Shown: piece by piece, positions 14,583 to 14,592 of the stretch
How positions within the stretch are numbered: the first letter of the stretch is position 1
Layout: each line of letters opens with the position of its first letter
The notes under the pieces: model-generated
The model's input: the letters and a program-made list of their open reading frames with translations, nothing else
Told to the model about the DNA's origin: nothing
Databases searched by the model: none
Made by a program: the position numbers and the translations under genes
Source: an uncultured Prevotella sp.
Lineage (GTDB): Bacteria; Bacteroidota; Bacteroidia; Bacteroidales; Bacteroidaceae
Reading direction: 5' to 3'
Assembly: GCA_927910885.1 (NCBI GenBank)
Contig: CAKMOD010000091.1
Location: forward strand, 1-14,592
DNA length: 14,592 nt

Positions 14583-14592
14583 TTGTGATTAT

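Noticed and set aside
1..14592. Defence system, prophage, integron or biosynthetic cluster
   Set aside because: No nuclease-helicase pairs, transposases, integrases, phage structural genes or synthetase domains were found in any frame.

Overview
The window looks like chromosomal DNA from a Prevotella-type Bacteroidetes species. The evidence is a SusB-like GH97 enzyme, a CarboxypepD_reg/TonB-dependent outer-membrane receptor, AT-rich intergenic DNA, promoters of the Bacteroidetes TAnnTTTG type, and a lack of Shine-Dalgarno sequences. The species cannot be fixed from sequence reading alone. No rRNA, tRNA, CRISPR array, prophage or transposase was seen.

Layout, left to right. (1) A GH97 alpha-glucosidase (+) ends in a strong terminator. 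(2) A 525-bp gap holds a GC-rich 22-bp tandem array and a clear promoter, and leads to an 825-aa TonB-dependent-receptor-like outer-membrane protein (+). (3) A 457-bp convergent gap is crowded with hairpins, an AT-rich 22-bp-period element and a 15-bp triple palindrome. (4) A minus-strand pair follows: an NAD-dependent epimerase/reductase and, downstream of it, an AUR1/PAP2-type membrane phosphatase or phosphotransferase. This pair is probably one lipid-related operon. (5) A plus-strand run contains rnr (RNase R), a hemolysin III/PAQR membrane protein, a secreted protein of unknown function whose signal peptide appears frameshifted, and a C1-family cysteine peptidase lipoprotein. (6) A second convergent gap carries a longer copy of the AT-rich 22-bp-period element. 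(7) The minus strand then carries a TrmH/SpoU RNA methyltransferase broken by a frameshift at a G/C homopolymer beside a heptanucleotide repeat array, a cluster of GC-rich hairpin repeats, and an intact sufE.

The genes are mostly housekeeping or envelope functions: carbohydrate hydrolysis, outer-membrane transport, lipid modification, RNA decay, RNA modification and Fe-S assembly. No defence system or biosynthetic island was recognised. The most unusual content lies between and inside the genes. Nearly every intergenic gap holds its own short tandem or palindromic repeat, with periods of 7, 9, 10, 15, 22, 22 and about 44 bp. Two genes (trmH and the secreted unknown) are each one base out of frame at a homopolymer. 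Those two sites are either phase-variable switches, decay, or sequence errors. The AT-rich element occurs twice, at 68 and 90 bp, differing by exactly one 22-bp unit, both times in a convergent gap.
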